Positions 24,654 through 33,472 of a stretch of DNA of 64,000 bases are shown one piece after another. Every line of letters begins with the position of its first letter. Position 1 is the first letter of the stretch. The notes under the pieces are model-generated. The model was not told the origin of the DNA and searched no databases. It saw nothing but the letters and a program-made list of their open reading frames with translations. The DNA comes from an uncultured Maribacter sp. (GTDB lineage Bacteria > Bacteroidota > Bacteroidia > Flavobacteriales > Flavobacteriaceae), in assembly GCA_947504045.1 (NCBI GenBank), contig CANNFY010000001.1:1302001-1366000 (forward strand). The letters run 5' to 3'. A program made the translations under genes and the position numbers.

Positions 24654-24683
24654 CAAATATATGCTCAAATTTATTATATACAA
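24654..24683 (-). promoter_or_regulatory. Promoter of tRNA-Phe
   Basis: TTG (24683-24681), 19 bases, TATATTTG (24661-24654) on the minus strand: an exact fit to the Bacteroidetes consensus, 17 bases before the mature tRNA 5' end. Confidence 0.8.
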
Positions 24684-24737
24684 ACAAAAAATTGAAAAAA
24701 AGACGATTGTTTTTTTATATTTCTTAATCTTTGTAAC

Positions 24738-25466
24738 ATGAATTTAATTGTAGATGTAGGAAATACCTATATAAAACTTGCTGTTTTCGAGGAAGATAGC
24801 ATGCTGTATGTGTCTTCTGTAGAGTTAAACTTATTAATGGATGAAATTGAAAATATTTTTAAAAATTATCCGAATATTAATAAAAGTATAGTTTCTTCTG
24901 TAGGAAACTTAACAACTAATGTTTTAGACAAGTTGTCAAAACACACACAACTACATAAATTAACATCTGGTTCTAAAACGGCTTTTAATAATAAATATGC
25001 TACGCCTACTACATTGGGAGTAGATCGTATTGCATTGGCAATGGCAGCAGTTGTGTTGTATCCTAAAAAAAATGTGTTAGTTATTGATGCTGGTACCTGC
25101 ATTACGTATGATTTTGTATCAAGTAAAGGTGATTATTTAGGAGGGGCAATTTCTCCAGGAATAACAATGAGGTATGAGGCTTTACATAAATTAACGGCAA
25201 AATTGCCATTATTAGAAAAAGAGGATACAGAATTTTTTATAGGAAATTCTACAAAAACAAGTATTCATAGCGGAGTAATTAATGGGGTTTTTGTAGAAAT
25301 CGAAGGAATAATTGGACAATATCAAAGTAAATTTGAAGATTTAACAGTTATTTTAACAGGAGGAGATACTCATTTTTTGTCAAAACGATTAAAAAATACC
25401 ATATTTGCGGATTCCAAATTCCTGCTAAAGGGACTAAACTATTTGTTGGAATACAACAAGCACTAG
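24738..25466 (+). CDS. coaX: Type III pantothenate kinase
   Basis: First step of coenzyme A synthesis: ATP-dependent phosphorylation of pantothenate. The 242-residue protein shows the ASKHA-fold phosphate motif LIVDVGNTYIKLAVFE (residues 3-18), the GVDRIALAMAA segment that binds substrate at the dimer interface, and the second phosphate motif VIDAGTCITYDFV. GGAISPGITMRYEALH is the pantothenate-binding region typical of CoaX. Length is normal. The stop codon abuts the ATG of the outer-membrane protein gene at 25467, so it leads a plus-strand operon running through lptC. Confidence 0.95.
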   Translation: MNLIVDVGNTYIKLAVFEEDSMLYVSSVELNLLMDEIENIFKNYPNINKSIVSSVGNLTTNVLDKLSKHTQLHKLTSGSKTAFNNKYATPTTLGVDRIALAMAAVVLYPKKNVLVIDAGTCITYDFVSSKGDYLGGAISPGITMRYEALHKLTAKLPLLEKEDTEFFIGNSTKTSIHSGVINGVFVEIEGIIGQYQSKFEDLTVILTGGDTHFLSKRLKNTIFADSKFLLKGLNYLLEYNKH

Positions 25467-26753
25467 ATGATTAAAAAAATTGTAATTGCAATAATGTGTA
25501 TAGCTTCGGCTGGTATATACGCACAAGAAGGATCCGTTTCTCCATATTCTTACTTTGGAATAGGAGAGTTAAGAACTACAAGTACTGTAGAAAACCAGAT
25601 GATGGGAGGCTTAGGAGTCTATGCAGATAGTATTCATGTAAATCTTACAAACCCAGCGGCATATAGTAAATTAGGTATTTCTCAGAATAATAAAGTTGGT
25701 TTAACAGTATATACAGCAGGTATTTCTCATAATAGAGTAACACTTTCAAGTTTTACTGAGGAAGAAAAAACAGCATTAACTAATTTAGATTATTTAGCAC
25801 TTGGTTTTAGCCTAGGTAAAGGCTTAGGTATAGGTTTTGGATTAATGCCTTATACCTCTTCTGGTTATAATATTGAGCAAAATATAACAACTAGCGATGG
25901 GCTAACGGAAAATGTTTACACCGGAGGTGGTGGTTTAAATAAAGTTTATTTTTCTGTAGGGTATGAGTTTATAAAAGATTTAAGTTTTGGCGCAACAGCT
26001 AATTTTAATTTCGGAACTATAAACAGTAGTAGAGTACAGGTAGTGGAAGGTATTCAATTTGGAACTTTTGATCGTAGAGAGTCTCAAATAGAAGGTATAG
26101 ATTTTAACTTAGCATTAAATTACACTCCTAAAATAACAGAAAAGCACACGCTTTATTCTTCGGTTAGAATAAAAACACAAGGAAATTTATCTTCAAAAAA
26201 CAGCCAAGAAATTGGTTCTTTTTCTTCAGATAATGGGGTTAATATAGAGCTAAAGCAAGTAGATTTAGCAGCGCAAAATTTAAATAATACTGAATTTAAA
26301 ATTGCACCAGCAACTACTTTAGGGTTGGGTTATGGAGAAGAGAAAAAATGGTTTTTAGGAGCGGAATATACTTTTCAGTCGCTAGATTCTTTTTCTAATG
26401 ATTTTCTTGGGGCAACAAATATAACGTATGGAGATGCTTCTAATTTTTCTTTAGGAGGTTTTTACATACCAGAACATTCTTCATTTACAAGTTACTTAAA
26501 AAGAGTTACTTATAGAGCTGGTATGCGTTTAGATAACTCTGGAATGATAGTAAATAATAAAGAGATTAAAGATTTTGGCATAACTTTTGGACTTGGCTTA
26601 CCACTAGGACGAAGTTTTTCTAATATTAACCTAGGTTTTGAATTGGGTAGAAGAGGAACAACTACTGCCGATTTAATAGAAGAAAAATACTTTAAAATAA
26701 ATATTGGGTTATCATTAAATGATTTATGGTTCCAAAAAAGAAAAATTAATTAA
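25467..26753 (+). CDS. Outer-membrane beta-barrel protein, FadL/OmpP1-like pattern
   Basis: A 428-residue exported protein with a signal peptide ending at GIYAQ. The mature N-terminus, SVSPYSYFGIGELRTTST followed by NLTNPAAYSKLG, resembles the hatch/first strand of FadL/OmpP1-type transporters (NPA motif). The rest is made of alternating strands, for example YTFQSLDSFSNDFLG and LGLGYGEEKKWFLGAEY. It starts directly after coaX and is followed by a TPR protein (34 bases). In flavobacteria this gene is commonly next to coaX and the LPS-export gene lptC. Exact substrate unknown. Confidence 0.65.
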   Translation: MIKKIVIAIMCIASAGIYAQEGSVSPYSYFGIGELRTTSTVENQMMGGLGVYADSIHVNLTNPAAYSKLGISQNNKVGLTVYTAGISHNRVTLSSFTEEEKTALTNLDYLALGFSLGKGLGIGFGLMPYTSSGYNIEQNITTSDGLTENVYTGGGGLNKVYFSVGYEFIKDLSFGATANFNFGTINSSRVQVVEGIQFGTFDRRESQIEGIDFNLALNYTPKITEKHTLYSSVRIKTQGNLSSKNSQEIGSFSSDNGVNIELKQVDLAAQNLNNTEFKIAPATTLGLGYGEEKKWFLGAEYTFQSLDSFSNDFLGATNITYGDASNFSLGGFYIPEHSSFTSYLKRVTYRAGMRLDNSGMIVNNKEIKDFGITFGLGLPLGRSFSNINLGFELGRRGTTTADLIEEKYFKINIGLSLNDLWFQKRKIN

Positions 26754-26787
26754 AAAATAGTACATTAACCACTTTAAAAAAAGAAAT

Positions 26788-28161
26788 ATGAAAACGAAAC
26801 TTTACTTCGCAGCAATATTGTTTTTAGGAACAATAGGAGTAAGCAATGCGCAAGCTCAAAATCCAGAATGTATGACCAACTTATCTATATATGTTGAGCA
26901 TGCTAAAGTTAAAAATTACGAAGCAGCTTATACACCATGGAAAATGGTTTATGATAATTGTCCTGCATTAAACTGGGCAAACTTTGCTTATGGAGAAAGA
27001 ATATTAAAAGACAAAATTAAAAAATCTTCTGGAGCAGATAAAGATGCCTTAATTACAGATTTATTAGGTTTATATGATGCTAGTTTAAAGCACTTTCCTA
27101 AAAAAGCAACAATAGCTTCAGTAGCTATAGACAAAGTGTTATTAAAGTATGATAACAAAATGACGAATGATGCAGAGGTTTATTCTATGTTAGGTGATGC
27201 TTTTACTAAAGACAGAGCTAATTTTAAAAACCCAAAAGCATTATACTTATATTTTTCTAGCTTAGTAGATTTACATAATGCTGGTTCTAAAGATCTTCAA
27301 GAAGTTTTTGATGTTTATGATGATGTTAATGAGAAGATAGAAGAAGAAAATCTTAAGTTAACTAACATGATTACAAAGCTTTTGCCTAAAGAAGAAGATG
27401 GCACATTAACCTCTAAAGAAAAGAAGAGATTAAAGTATGCTACAACAAACTCGGAGTCTTTTGGTAAAATTGCAGGTAGTATAGACTCTAAATTAGGAGC
27501 TCTAGCAGATTGTGGTAACTTAATACCTTTATACGAGAAAAACTTTGAAGAGAAAAAAGGAGATGTTAAGTGGGTAAAAAGAGCAGTTGGAAGAATGTTT
27601 AGTAAAGAGTGTACTGAAGACCCAATGTTCAAAAAATTATTTGATGAGCAATTAAAATTAGATCCTTCTGCAGATGCTTATATGTATGGTGGTATGTTAA
27701 AGCTTAAATCTGGAGATAAAAATGGAGCAATATCAGATTTTAATAAAGCAGGTGAGTTAGAAGCAGATCCATATAAAAAATCTAACTTATTGTACAAGAT
27801 AGCTACAATCTATAAAAAAGGAGGCAGTAAATCTACAGCTAGAAGTTATGCACAAAAAGCAATATCAGCTAACTCTTCTAACGGTAAAGCATACTTATTA
27901 ATAGCAAGTTTATACGCTAGTAGTGCTAATGCTTGTGGAGGAACTTCTTTTGAAAAAAGAGCTATATATTGGAAAGCAGCAGAAATGGCAAGAAAAGCAG
28001 GTAGAGTAGATCCATCTTTAAGTGGTAGAGCAAACCAATCTGCAGCTAGTTATTCTGCAAAAGCGCCTACAAAAGAAATGATTTTTACAGCTGGTAAAGC
28101 AGGTCAAACAGTTACTTTTAACTGTTGGGCAGGTGGTAGCGTAAAAGTACCTAACTTGTAA
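26788..28161 (+). CDS. Exported tetratricopeptide-repeat protein
   Basis: A 457-residue protein with a signal peptide ending near SNAQAQ. TPR-like helical pairs recur through the chain, clearest at about 305-375 (YMYGGMLKLKSGDKNGAIS, NLLYKIATIYKKGG, KAYLLIASLYA). It ends in a small beta segment, GQTVTFNCWAGGSVKVPNL. It probably acts as a periplasmic scaffold or assembly factor next to LptC and the outer-membrane barrel, but no direct evidence for a partner is visible. One base separates it from lptC. Confidence 0.7.
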   Translation: MKTKLYFAAILFLGTIGVSNAQAQNPECMTNLSIYVEHAKVKNYEAAYTPWKMVYDNCPALNWANFAYGERILKDKIKKSSGADKDALITDLLGLYDASLKHFPKKATIASVAIDKVLLKYDNKMTNDAEVYSMLGDAFTKDRANFKNPKALYLYFSSLVDLHNAGSKDLQEVFDVYDDVNEKIEEENLKLTNMITKLLPKEEDGTLTSKEKKRLKYATTNSESFGKIAGSIDSKLGALADCGNLIPLYEKNFEEKKGDVKWVKRAVGRMFSKECTEDPMFKKLFDEQLKLDPSADAYMYGGMLKLKSGDKNGAISDFNKAGELEADPYKKSNLLYKIATIYKKGGSKSTARSYAQKAISANSSNGKAYLLIASLYASSANACGGTSFEKRAIYWKAAEMARKAGRVDPSLSGRANQSAASYSAKAPTKEMIFTAGKAGQTVTFNCWAGGSVKVPNL

Positions 28162-28162
28162 G

Positions 28163-28780
28163 ATGTTTAAAAAAAATACAGATAACTTAAAAGGCATTGC
28201 TATGGTATTTTCCATGGCAATGCTTTTTTTGTCCTGTAAAGACAATTATAAAAGAGTAGGAGAAGAAGCAAAACCTATTATATTTCCTCAAGGTGTTGCC
28301 GAAAATTTTGTACTTACTTACACAGAAACCAAAGAAAAATTAGGTAAAGAGGATAAAAAGGCGTCAAAAGTACTAGCAATATTAACCAGTTCTTTAAGCG
28401 AGGATTATGATAATCTAAATTTTCCGCATAGAACGTTTCCGAACGGAGTTCATGTAGATTTTTTTGATGATAATAATAAGAAAAGCACAATTACAGCAGA
28501 CTATGGTATAATTTATAGTGCAACTAATGTAATAGATTTACAAGGCAATGTAGTTATAAAAAGTCATGACGGTAAAATATTAACAACCCCTCAATTATAT
28601 TGGGATCAAACTAATGAGTGGATATTTACCCAAGAAAAATTTAAATTTACAAATCCAGAAGACGGTACAGTAATGGATGGAGAAGGAATGGATTTTAATA
28701 AAGATTTAAGTTTTCTTAAAGCCAATAAAACATATGGTTTAATGCTTATCAAAGAAGAAAAAGAAGAAAAAAATGATTAA
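28163..28780 (+). CDS. lptC: LPS export protein LptC
   Basis: A 205-residue protein with an N-terminal lipoprotein-like anchor (IAMVFSMAMLFLSCKDN). Its OstA/LptC beta-jellyroll shows NGVHVDFFDDNNKKSTITADYG followed by INDLQGNVVIKSHDGK-like strands: VIDLQGNVVIKSHDGKIL and TTPQLYWDQTNEWIFTQEKF. LptC takes LPS from the LptBFG transporter and passes it along the periplasmic bridge. The Cys suggests a lipidated variant, common in Bacteroidetes, in place of the transmembrane anchor of E. coli LptC. It overlaps the next small gene by 8 bases. Confidence 0.85.
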   Translation: MFKKNTDNLKGIAMVFSMAMLFLSCKDNYKRVGEEAKPIIFPQGVAENFVLTYTETKEKLGKEDKKASKVLAILTSSLSEDYDNLNFPHRTFPNGVHVDFFDDNNKKSTITADYGIIYSATNVIDLQGNVVIKSHDGKILTTPQLYWDQTNEWIFTQEKFKFTNPEDGTVMDGEGMDFNKDLSFLKANKTYGLMLIKEEKEEKND

Positions 28781-28973
28781 GATTTTAAGATATACAGAGT
28801 ATTTATATTTAATAGTGTGTCTTTTCTCTGTTTATAGAGTGTTTACAGATTGGAGTATAGATAAGAGTAGTGCTTATCTATTTATCTTTTTTGCTGTAGT
28901 GTCATTAGGAATGTTCTTTTTTAGAAGAAACTACCGTAAGAAATTTGAACAAAGAAAAAACGATAACCAATAA
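28773..28973 (+). CDS. Small two-helix membrane protein
   Basis: A 66-residue protein with two predicted transmembrane helices (YLYLIVCLFSVYRVF and AYLFIFFAVVSLGMFFF) and a basic C-terminal tail (RRNYRKKFEQRK). It overlaps lptC by 8 bases and ends 5 bases before the CNNM-type gene, so it is surely translated with them. I recognise no named family; its conserved-looking position suggests an envelope accessory subunit. Confidence 0.7.
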   Translation: MIKILRYTEYLYLIVCLFSVYRVFTDWSIDKSSAYLFIFFAVVSLGMFFFRRNYRKKFEQRKNDNQ

Positions 28974-28978
28974 CTATT

Positions 28979-30262
28979 TTGGAAACGTCTGTAATACTAA
29001 TTTCGCTTTTATTTTCTGCTTTTTTTTCAGGAATGGAAATTGCCTTTATTTCTGCCAATAAGATTCATATCGAAATTGAAAAAAAACAAGAAGGCTTTTT
29101 AGCAAAAATACTTACGAGATTAACCAAAAAACCATCTAAATTTATTGCCACAATGCTAATTGGAAACAATATAGCATTAGTAGTATATGGGTTGTTCATG
29201 GGTAAATTACTTATGAAGTGGTTTAATGAAATGCCACCATCAACCTTTGGTTTTTTAGATATTTTAAGAACAGATTTTAGTTTGTTTACACAAACATTAA
29301 TATCTACTCTGGTAATATTAGTAACAGCAGAGTTTTTACCAAAAGTTCTATTTCAAATATATTCTAATACCTTATTAAAAGTACTAGCCTTTCCGGCTTA
29401 TATTTTTTACATACTATTCTCTTTAATTTCTGATTTTGTTTTAAAGGTTTCCGATTTTATTTTAAAAACTTTTTTTAAAACAGATGGGGATCAAGTGCAG
29501 TTAGCATTTAGTAAAATGGAATTAGGAGACTATATTACAGAGCAAATGGAAACTGTAGAGGCAAATGACGAAGTAGATTCTGAAATTCAAATTTTTCAAA
29601 ATGCACTAGAGTTTACAGCTGTTAAAGCTAGAGAAGTTATGATTCCTAGAACAGAAATTACAGCGGTAGAGTTGGAAGAATCGCCTAAAAATTTGGCAAA
29701 ATTATTTTCAGAAACTGGCTATTCTAAAATTTTAATATATAAAGAAACTATAGATAATATAATAGGTTATGTACATTCTTACGAGCTATTTAAAAAACCA
29801 AAAACTTTAAAAAGCATACTACTTCCAGTGCAACTTGTTCCAGAAACTATTCTAATACATGATATACTAAAAATACTTACTAAAAAAAGAAAAAGTATAG
29901 CTGTAGTATTAGATGAATATGGTGGAACATCAGGTATAATAACGGTAGAAGATATTGTAGAAGAACTTTTTGGAGAAATAGAAGATGAGCATGATTCTAC
30001 AGATTTAAGAGAAGAAAAAATAGACGAGACTAATTTTTTATTCTCCGCTAGATTAGATGTAGATTATATAAATGAAAATTATAATGTAGAACTTCCAGAA
30101 AGTGACGAATATGAAACTTTAGGGGGGTTTATTGTATATAACACAGGAGAGATTCCGGAACAAGATTCCGAAATAGAAATAGATAATTTTAAATTTACAA
30201 TACTAGAGGTTTCCAATACAAAAATAGATTTAGTAGCGCTTAAAATTCAAGAACAAGACTAG
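28979..30262 (+). CDS. CNNM/CorC-type hemolysin-family membrane protein (DUF21-CBS-CorC_HlyC)
   Basis: A 427-residue protein. The N-terminal DUF21/CNNM domain has three to four membrane helices (about 1-170), and a CBS pair spans about 205-325 (MIPRTEITAVELEESP, SIAVVLDEYGGTSGIITVEDIVEELFGEI). The C-terminal transporter-associated domain is at about 345-425 (YETLGGFIVYNTGEIPEQ). The family includes Mg/Co efflux-related proteins and the flavobacterial gliding protein GldE; neighbours typical of gldE are absent here. The start is a TTG at 28979, since no ATG is in frame before the first helix; the alternative ATG is 18 codons in and would remove part of that helix. Confidence 0.85.
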   Translation: METSVILISLLFSAFFSGMEIAFISANKIHIEIEKKQEGFLAKILTRLTKKPSKFIATMLIGNNIALVVYGLFMGKLLMKWFNEMPPSTFGFLDILRTDFSLFTQTLISTLVILVTAEFLPKVLFQIYSNTLLKVLAFPAYIFYILFSLISDFVLKVSDFILKTFFKTDGDQVQLAFSKMELGDYITEQMETVEANDEVDSEIQIFQNALEFTAVKAREVMIPRTEITAVELEESPKNLAKLFSETGYSKILIYKETIDNIIGYVHSYELFKKPKTLKSILLPVQLVPETILIHDILKILTKKRKSIAVVLDEYGGTSGIITVEDIVEELFGEIEDEHDSTDLREEKIDETNFLFSARLDVDYINENYNVELPESDEYETLGGFIVYNTGEIPEQDSEIEIDNFKFTILEVSNTKIDLVALKIQEQD

Positions 30263-30354
30263 AACTTGTATTCTGTAATACAAGGTATTTTTTAGGTTTT
30301 ATTATTTCAATTAAAAATGGTAATTTCGCCAACTGATTTTAATTATTCCAAACA

Positions 30355-32472
30355 ATGGCAATTTTAGAGAATATAAGAAAGAGAACAACCATATTAATCC
30401 TAATTATTGGGTTAGCATTATTCGCATTTGTAATTTCTGGGGTTTTTACCAGTAGTAACTTTGGCGGAGGTAAAGTAGGTTCTGCTGTTGCAGAGATAAA
30501 TGGCAATGAAGTTTCTATAGACGCATTTAGGTCTAAAGTAGAGGCAGCTTCTAGAAGAGTAGGGCCAACAACATCCTCTTTGCAACTTGTAAACCAAGTT
30601 TGGGATCAAGAACTTAGAAGTACAATTTTAGAAGAACAATTTAATGATCTAGGAATAGGAGTAGAGCAAGATCAAATTATAGATTTCCTAAAAACAACTG
30701 GTTATGCTCAAAATCCAGAATTTCAAAATGAAAATGGCATTTTTGATCCTAACCGATTTAAAAACACAATTGCAGATTGGAAGTCTAATAACCCAGCACA
30801 ATACGAAGCTTGGTTAGAAACTGAAAAAACAATTATACAATTAGCAAAAGAGCAAACGTATTTTAATTTAATAAAGGCTGGTGTAGGAGCAACTTTAAAA
30901 GAAGGAGAGTTAGATTACAAATTAGCTAATGATAAAGTAGATATTAAATACGCTAGAGTTCCTTATAGTTCTATAGCAGATAGTACAATATCTGTTTCTA
31001 AAAGTGATATATCTGCATATGTTAGTGCACATAAAGAAGATTATGAGCAAGAAGATGCTAGAGATATACAATTTGTATATTTTGAAGAAAAAGCCTCTAC
31101 AGAAGATGTATCAGCAGTAAAAGAAAAGATTACTAAATTATTAGACAATACAGTAGAGTATAATTCTCAAACAGATAGAAACGATACTATTTTAGGTTTT
31201 AGAAACACAAAAAATGTAACTGCATTTTTAGATAGAAATTCAGACACTAAGTTTGATACTATTTATAAAGACAAAAAACAGTTGCCAGCTTTATTTGCAG
31301 ATACCTTGGCAACATTAGGTGTTGGAAATATATATGGTCCTTATAAAGATGGAAATTTTTATAAGTTATCTAAAATGGTTGCTAAAAAGGCTAATGGTTC
31401 TGTAAAAGCAAGCCATATATTAATTGCGTATGAAGGAGCAACAAGAGCTAAACCTGAAGTAAAAAGAACAAAAGAAGAAGCAGAAAAGAAAGCAAAAGAG
31501 CTTTTAAAAGAAGCTAAAAAGAAAGAAACGGTATTTGTACAACTAGCTAGAGATAATTCTGATGGGCCATCTGCTGCTAATGGAGGAGATTTAGGATATT
31601 TCCAAAGAGGAACTATGGTTCCTAAATTTAACGATTTTGCTTTTGGTAATAAAGTGGGTTCTATAGGCTTAGTAGAAACAGATTTTGGATACCATGTTAT
31701 TAAGATAGATGATAAACAAGACATTTATCAAATAGCAACTATTACAAGAGAAATACTACCATCTGAAGAAACTATAAATAAATTATTTACAGATGCGACT
31801 AAGTTTGAAATGGAATCTATAGAAGGTTCAAAAGCTTTTGTAGATTTAGCAAAAGAGAATGAATATACTGTGCGTCCGGTAAATAAAATAAAAGCTATGG
31901 ATGAAAACTTACCAGGCTTAGGAACACAACGTAATATAGTGCAATGGGCATTTAACGAGGATTCTGATATAGGAGATATTAAAAGGTTTAATGTTAATAA
32001 TGGTTATGTAATAGCACAATTAACTGCAGAATATAAAAAGGGTCTTATGTCTCCAGAAGATGCATCAGCATCAGTATTACCTATTTTACGTAAACAAAGA
32101 AAAGCAGCGCAAATTATTAGCGCAAACAGCGGTAAAGGCTTAGATGCTTTTGCAAAAGATAATAATGTTTCTGTAGCTACAGCATCTGCATTAACAGTAA
32201 AATCTCCTACAATTCCTGGCGCTGGTAATGAGCCGGTAGTAGTTGGTAATGCTTTTGGTTTAAAAGAAAACGAAACTTCTGAATTAATTGAAGGTAATAC
32301 AGGAGTATTTATTGTTACGGTTACTAAAAAGACAGACGCTATAAAATTAGATAACTATAGTACCTATGCAAATTCGCTTAAAAACTCTAATGGGGCTAAA
32401 GTAACAACAGAAGTTTATAATGCATTAAAAGAAGGAGCAGAAATTAAAGATAATAGAGCTACATTTTATTAA
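30355..32472 (+). CDS. PpiD/SurA-type peptidyl-prolyl isomerase foldase
   Basis: A 705-residue periplasmic folding factor anchored in the inner membrane by one N-terminal helix (ILILIIGLALFAFVISGVF, about 13-31). A SurA_N-like chaperone region follows (EINGNEVSIDAFRSKVEAA, about 46 onward). A parvulin PPIase domain sits near 350-460 (VKASHILIAYEG, FVQLARDNSDGPSAANGGDL, GYFQRGTMVPKFNDFAF, VETDFGYHVIKI). The layout and length match PpiD proteins. It is monocistronic, with a bidirectional terminator downstream. Confidence 0.9.
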   Translation: MAILENIRKRTTILILIIGLALFAFVISGVFTSSNFGGGKVGSAVAEINGNEVSIDAFRSKVEAASRRVGPTTSSLQLVNQVWDQELRSTILEEQFNDLGIGVEQDQIIDFLKTTGYAQNPEFQNENGIFDPNRFKNTIADWKSNNPAQYEAWLETEKTIIQLAKEQTYFNLIKAGVGATLKEGELDYKLANDKVDIKYARVPYSSIADSTISVSKSDISAYVSAHKEDYEQEDARDIQFVYFEEKASTEDVSAVKEKITKLLDNTVEYNSQTDRNDTILGFRNTKNVTAFLDRNSDTKFDTIYKDKKQLPALFADTLATLGVGNIYGPYKDGNFYKLSKMVAKKANGSVKASHILIAYEGATRAKPEVKRTKEEAEKKAKELLKEAKKKETVFVQLARDNSDGPSAANGGDLGYFQRGTMVPKFNDFAFGNKVGSIGLVETDFGYHVIKIDDKQDIYQIATITREILPSEETINKLFTDATKFEMESIEGSKAFVDLAKENEYTVRPVNKIKAMDENLPGLGTQRNIVQWAFNEDSDIGDIKRFNVNNGYVIAQLTAEYKKGLMSPEDASASVLPILRKQRKAAQIISANSGKGLDAFAKDNNVSVATASALTVKSPTIPGAGNEPVVVGNAFGLKENETSELIEGNTGVFIVTVTKKTDAIKLDNYSTYANSLKNSNGAKVTTEVYNALKEGAEIKDNRATFY

Positions 32473-32495
32473 AATGTAACTTAAAAATAGAGTAT

Positions 32496-32529
32496 AAAAA
32501 AAGCCTTCCAATTTCGGAAGGCTTTTTTT
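32496..32529. terminator. Bidirectional intrinsic terminator
   Basis: AAGCCTTCC (32501-32509) pairs with GGAAGGCTT around a 6-base loop. A-runs lie on the left and T-runs on the right, so it can terminate both the plus-strand foldase gene and the minus-strand GHMP kinase gene, which converge here. Confidence 0.9.
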
Positions 32530-33469
32530 ATAGTACCATATCTTTATAGGGTATTAGAGTTAAATATCCTTTTCGTTTAAAATAACGCATTTGTCTTGGT
32601 GTTCCTGTTGCTAAAATAAAATCACCTCCCCAAGCTCCTAAGCTTTTAATACAACCTTCAAAATCTGGGAAAAGAGCATTTTTTTGTGTTGGTATTTGTA
32701 AGAAGTTAGATAGCAGAGTTTCGTGCTTTATAATTAGTGCGTTAAACTCTTCTATAGTTTTCACGTTAAGTATTTGTTGGGTAATTTTAGAAAGAGTATT
32801 AATTAAATCTGTTTTTTTAGTTGCAATAGACTTGTATGTTGCAATTCCTTCACGGCTATTTTGTTTTTCGTTTAAGTAAACAAAATATAGTTTGTCTTTA
32901 AATGGAGGGTCAAAAACTATTTTTTTAACCTCTGGTTCTCCTTTATTTAATTTATAAGTAATAGGGTAATTGTGTTTTGCACAAGCAATATCATATGCAC
33001 TTCCAGAAAATGCATTCCATAATAGTGTATAGGCATCTACGTTAGCCCAATTAGCAATATTATTTATTAATGTAGATGATGACCCCAAACCCCAATTTCT
33101 AGGAAACGTAAGTTTAGTTTCTACAATATACCCATTAGTAGTAGAAAGAAAAGAATTAAGTTTTTGCGCTTCAGTTAATATAATAACTAGGGTTTCTGCC
33201 GTATGTAAGTCTTCTTTACTTAAAGTACTTTTATTTTCTATTTCTATAAATACCTCATTAGAAACAGTATTTTTAATTAAAAAAGTAGAGGTAAACCATA
33301 CCTTATTTTTTTCATCTAAACTAGACCATATAATTTTTGGAGCATTATTTTTTTTAATACTTAATAATTGTCCGTATTTAGTTGGTATAGCCAAGCTTAA
33401 GGCACCATCTAAAACACCGTATTCTCCGGTTAATAATAACTTTCCATTGCTATAAAAAGTAGAGTTCAT
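32528..33469 (-). CDS. GYDIA-family GHMP kinase
   Basis: A 313-residue GHMP-fold kinase. The N-terminus is SNGKLLLTGEYGVLDGA, the ATP loop is the glycine/serine-rich WGLGSSSTLINNIANW, and the family's naming motif appears as SGSAYDIACAKH. GYDIA proteins are restricted to Bacteroidetes and are thought to supply a mevalonate-pathway kinase activity. That fits its position 3 bases after HMG-CoA reductase in the same operon. Which of the mevalonate or phosphomevalonate steps it performs is not shown by the sequence. Confidence 0.85.
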   Translation of the reverse strand: MNSTFYSNGKLLLTGEYGVLDGALSLAIPTKYGQLLSIKKNNAPKIIWSSLDEKNKVWFTSTFLIKNTVSNEVFIEIENKSTLSKEDLHTAETLVIILTEAQKLNSFLSTTNGYIVETKLTFPRNWGLGSSSTLINNIANWANVDAYTLLWNAFSGSAYDIACAKHNYPITYKLNKGEPEVKKIVFDPPFKDKLYFVYLNEKQNSREGIATYKSIATKKTDLINTLSKITQQILNVKTIEEFNALIIKHETLLSNFLQIPTQKNALFPDFEGCIKSLGAWGGDFILATGTPRQMRYFKRKGYLTLIPYKDMVL

Positions 33470-33472
33470 TTA

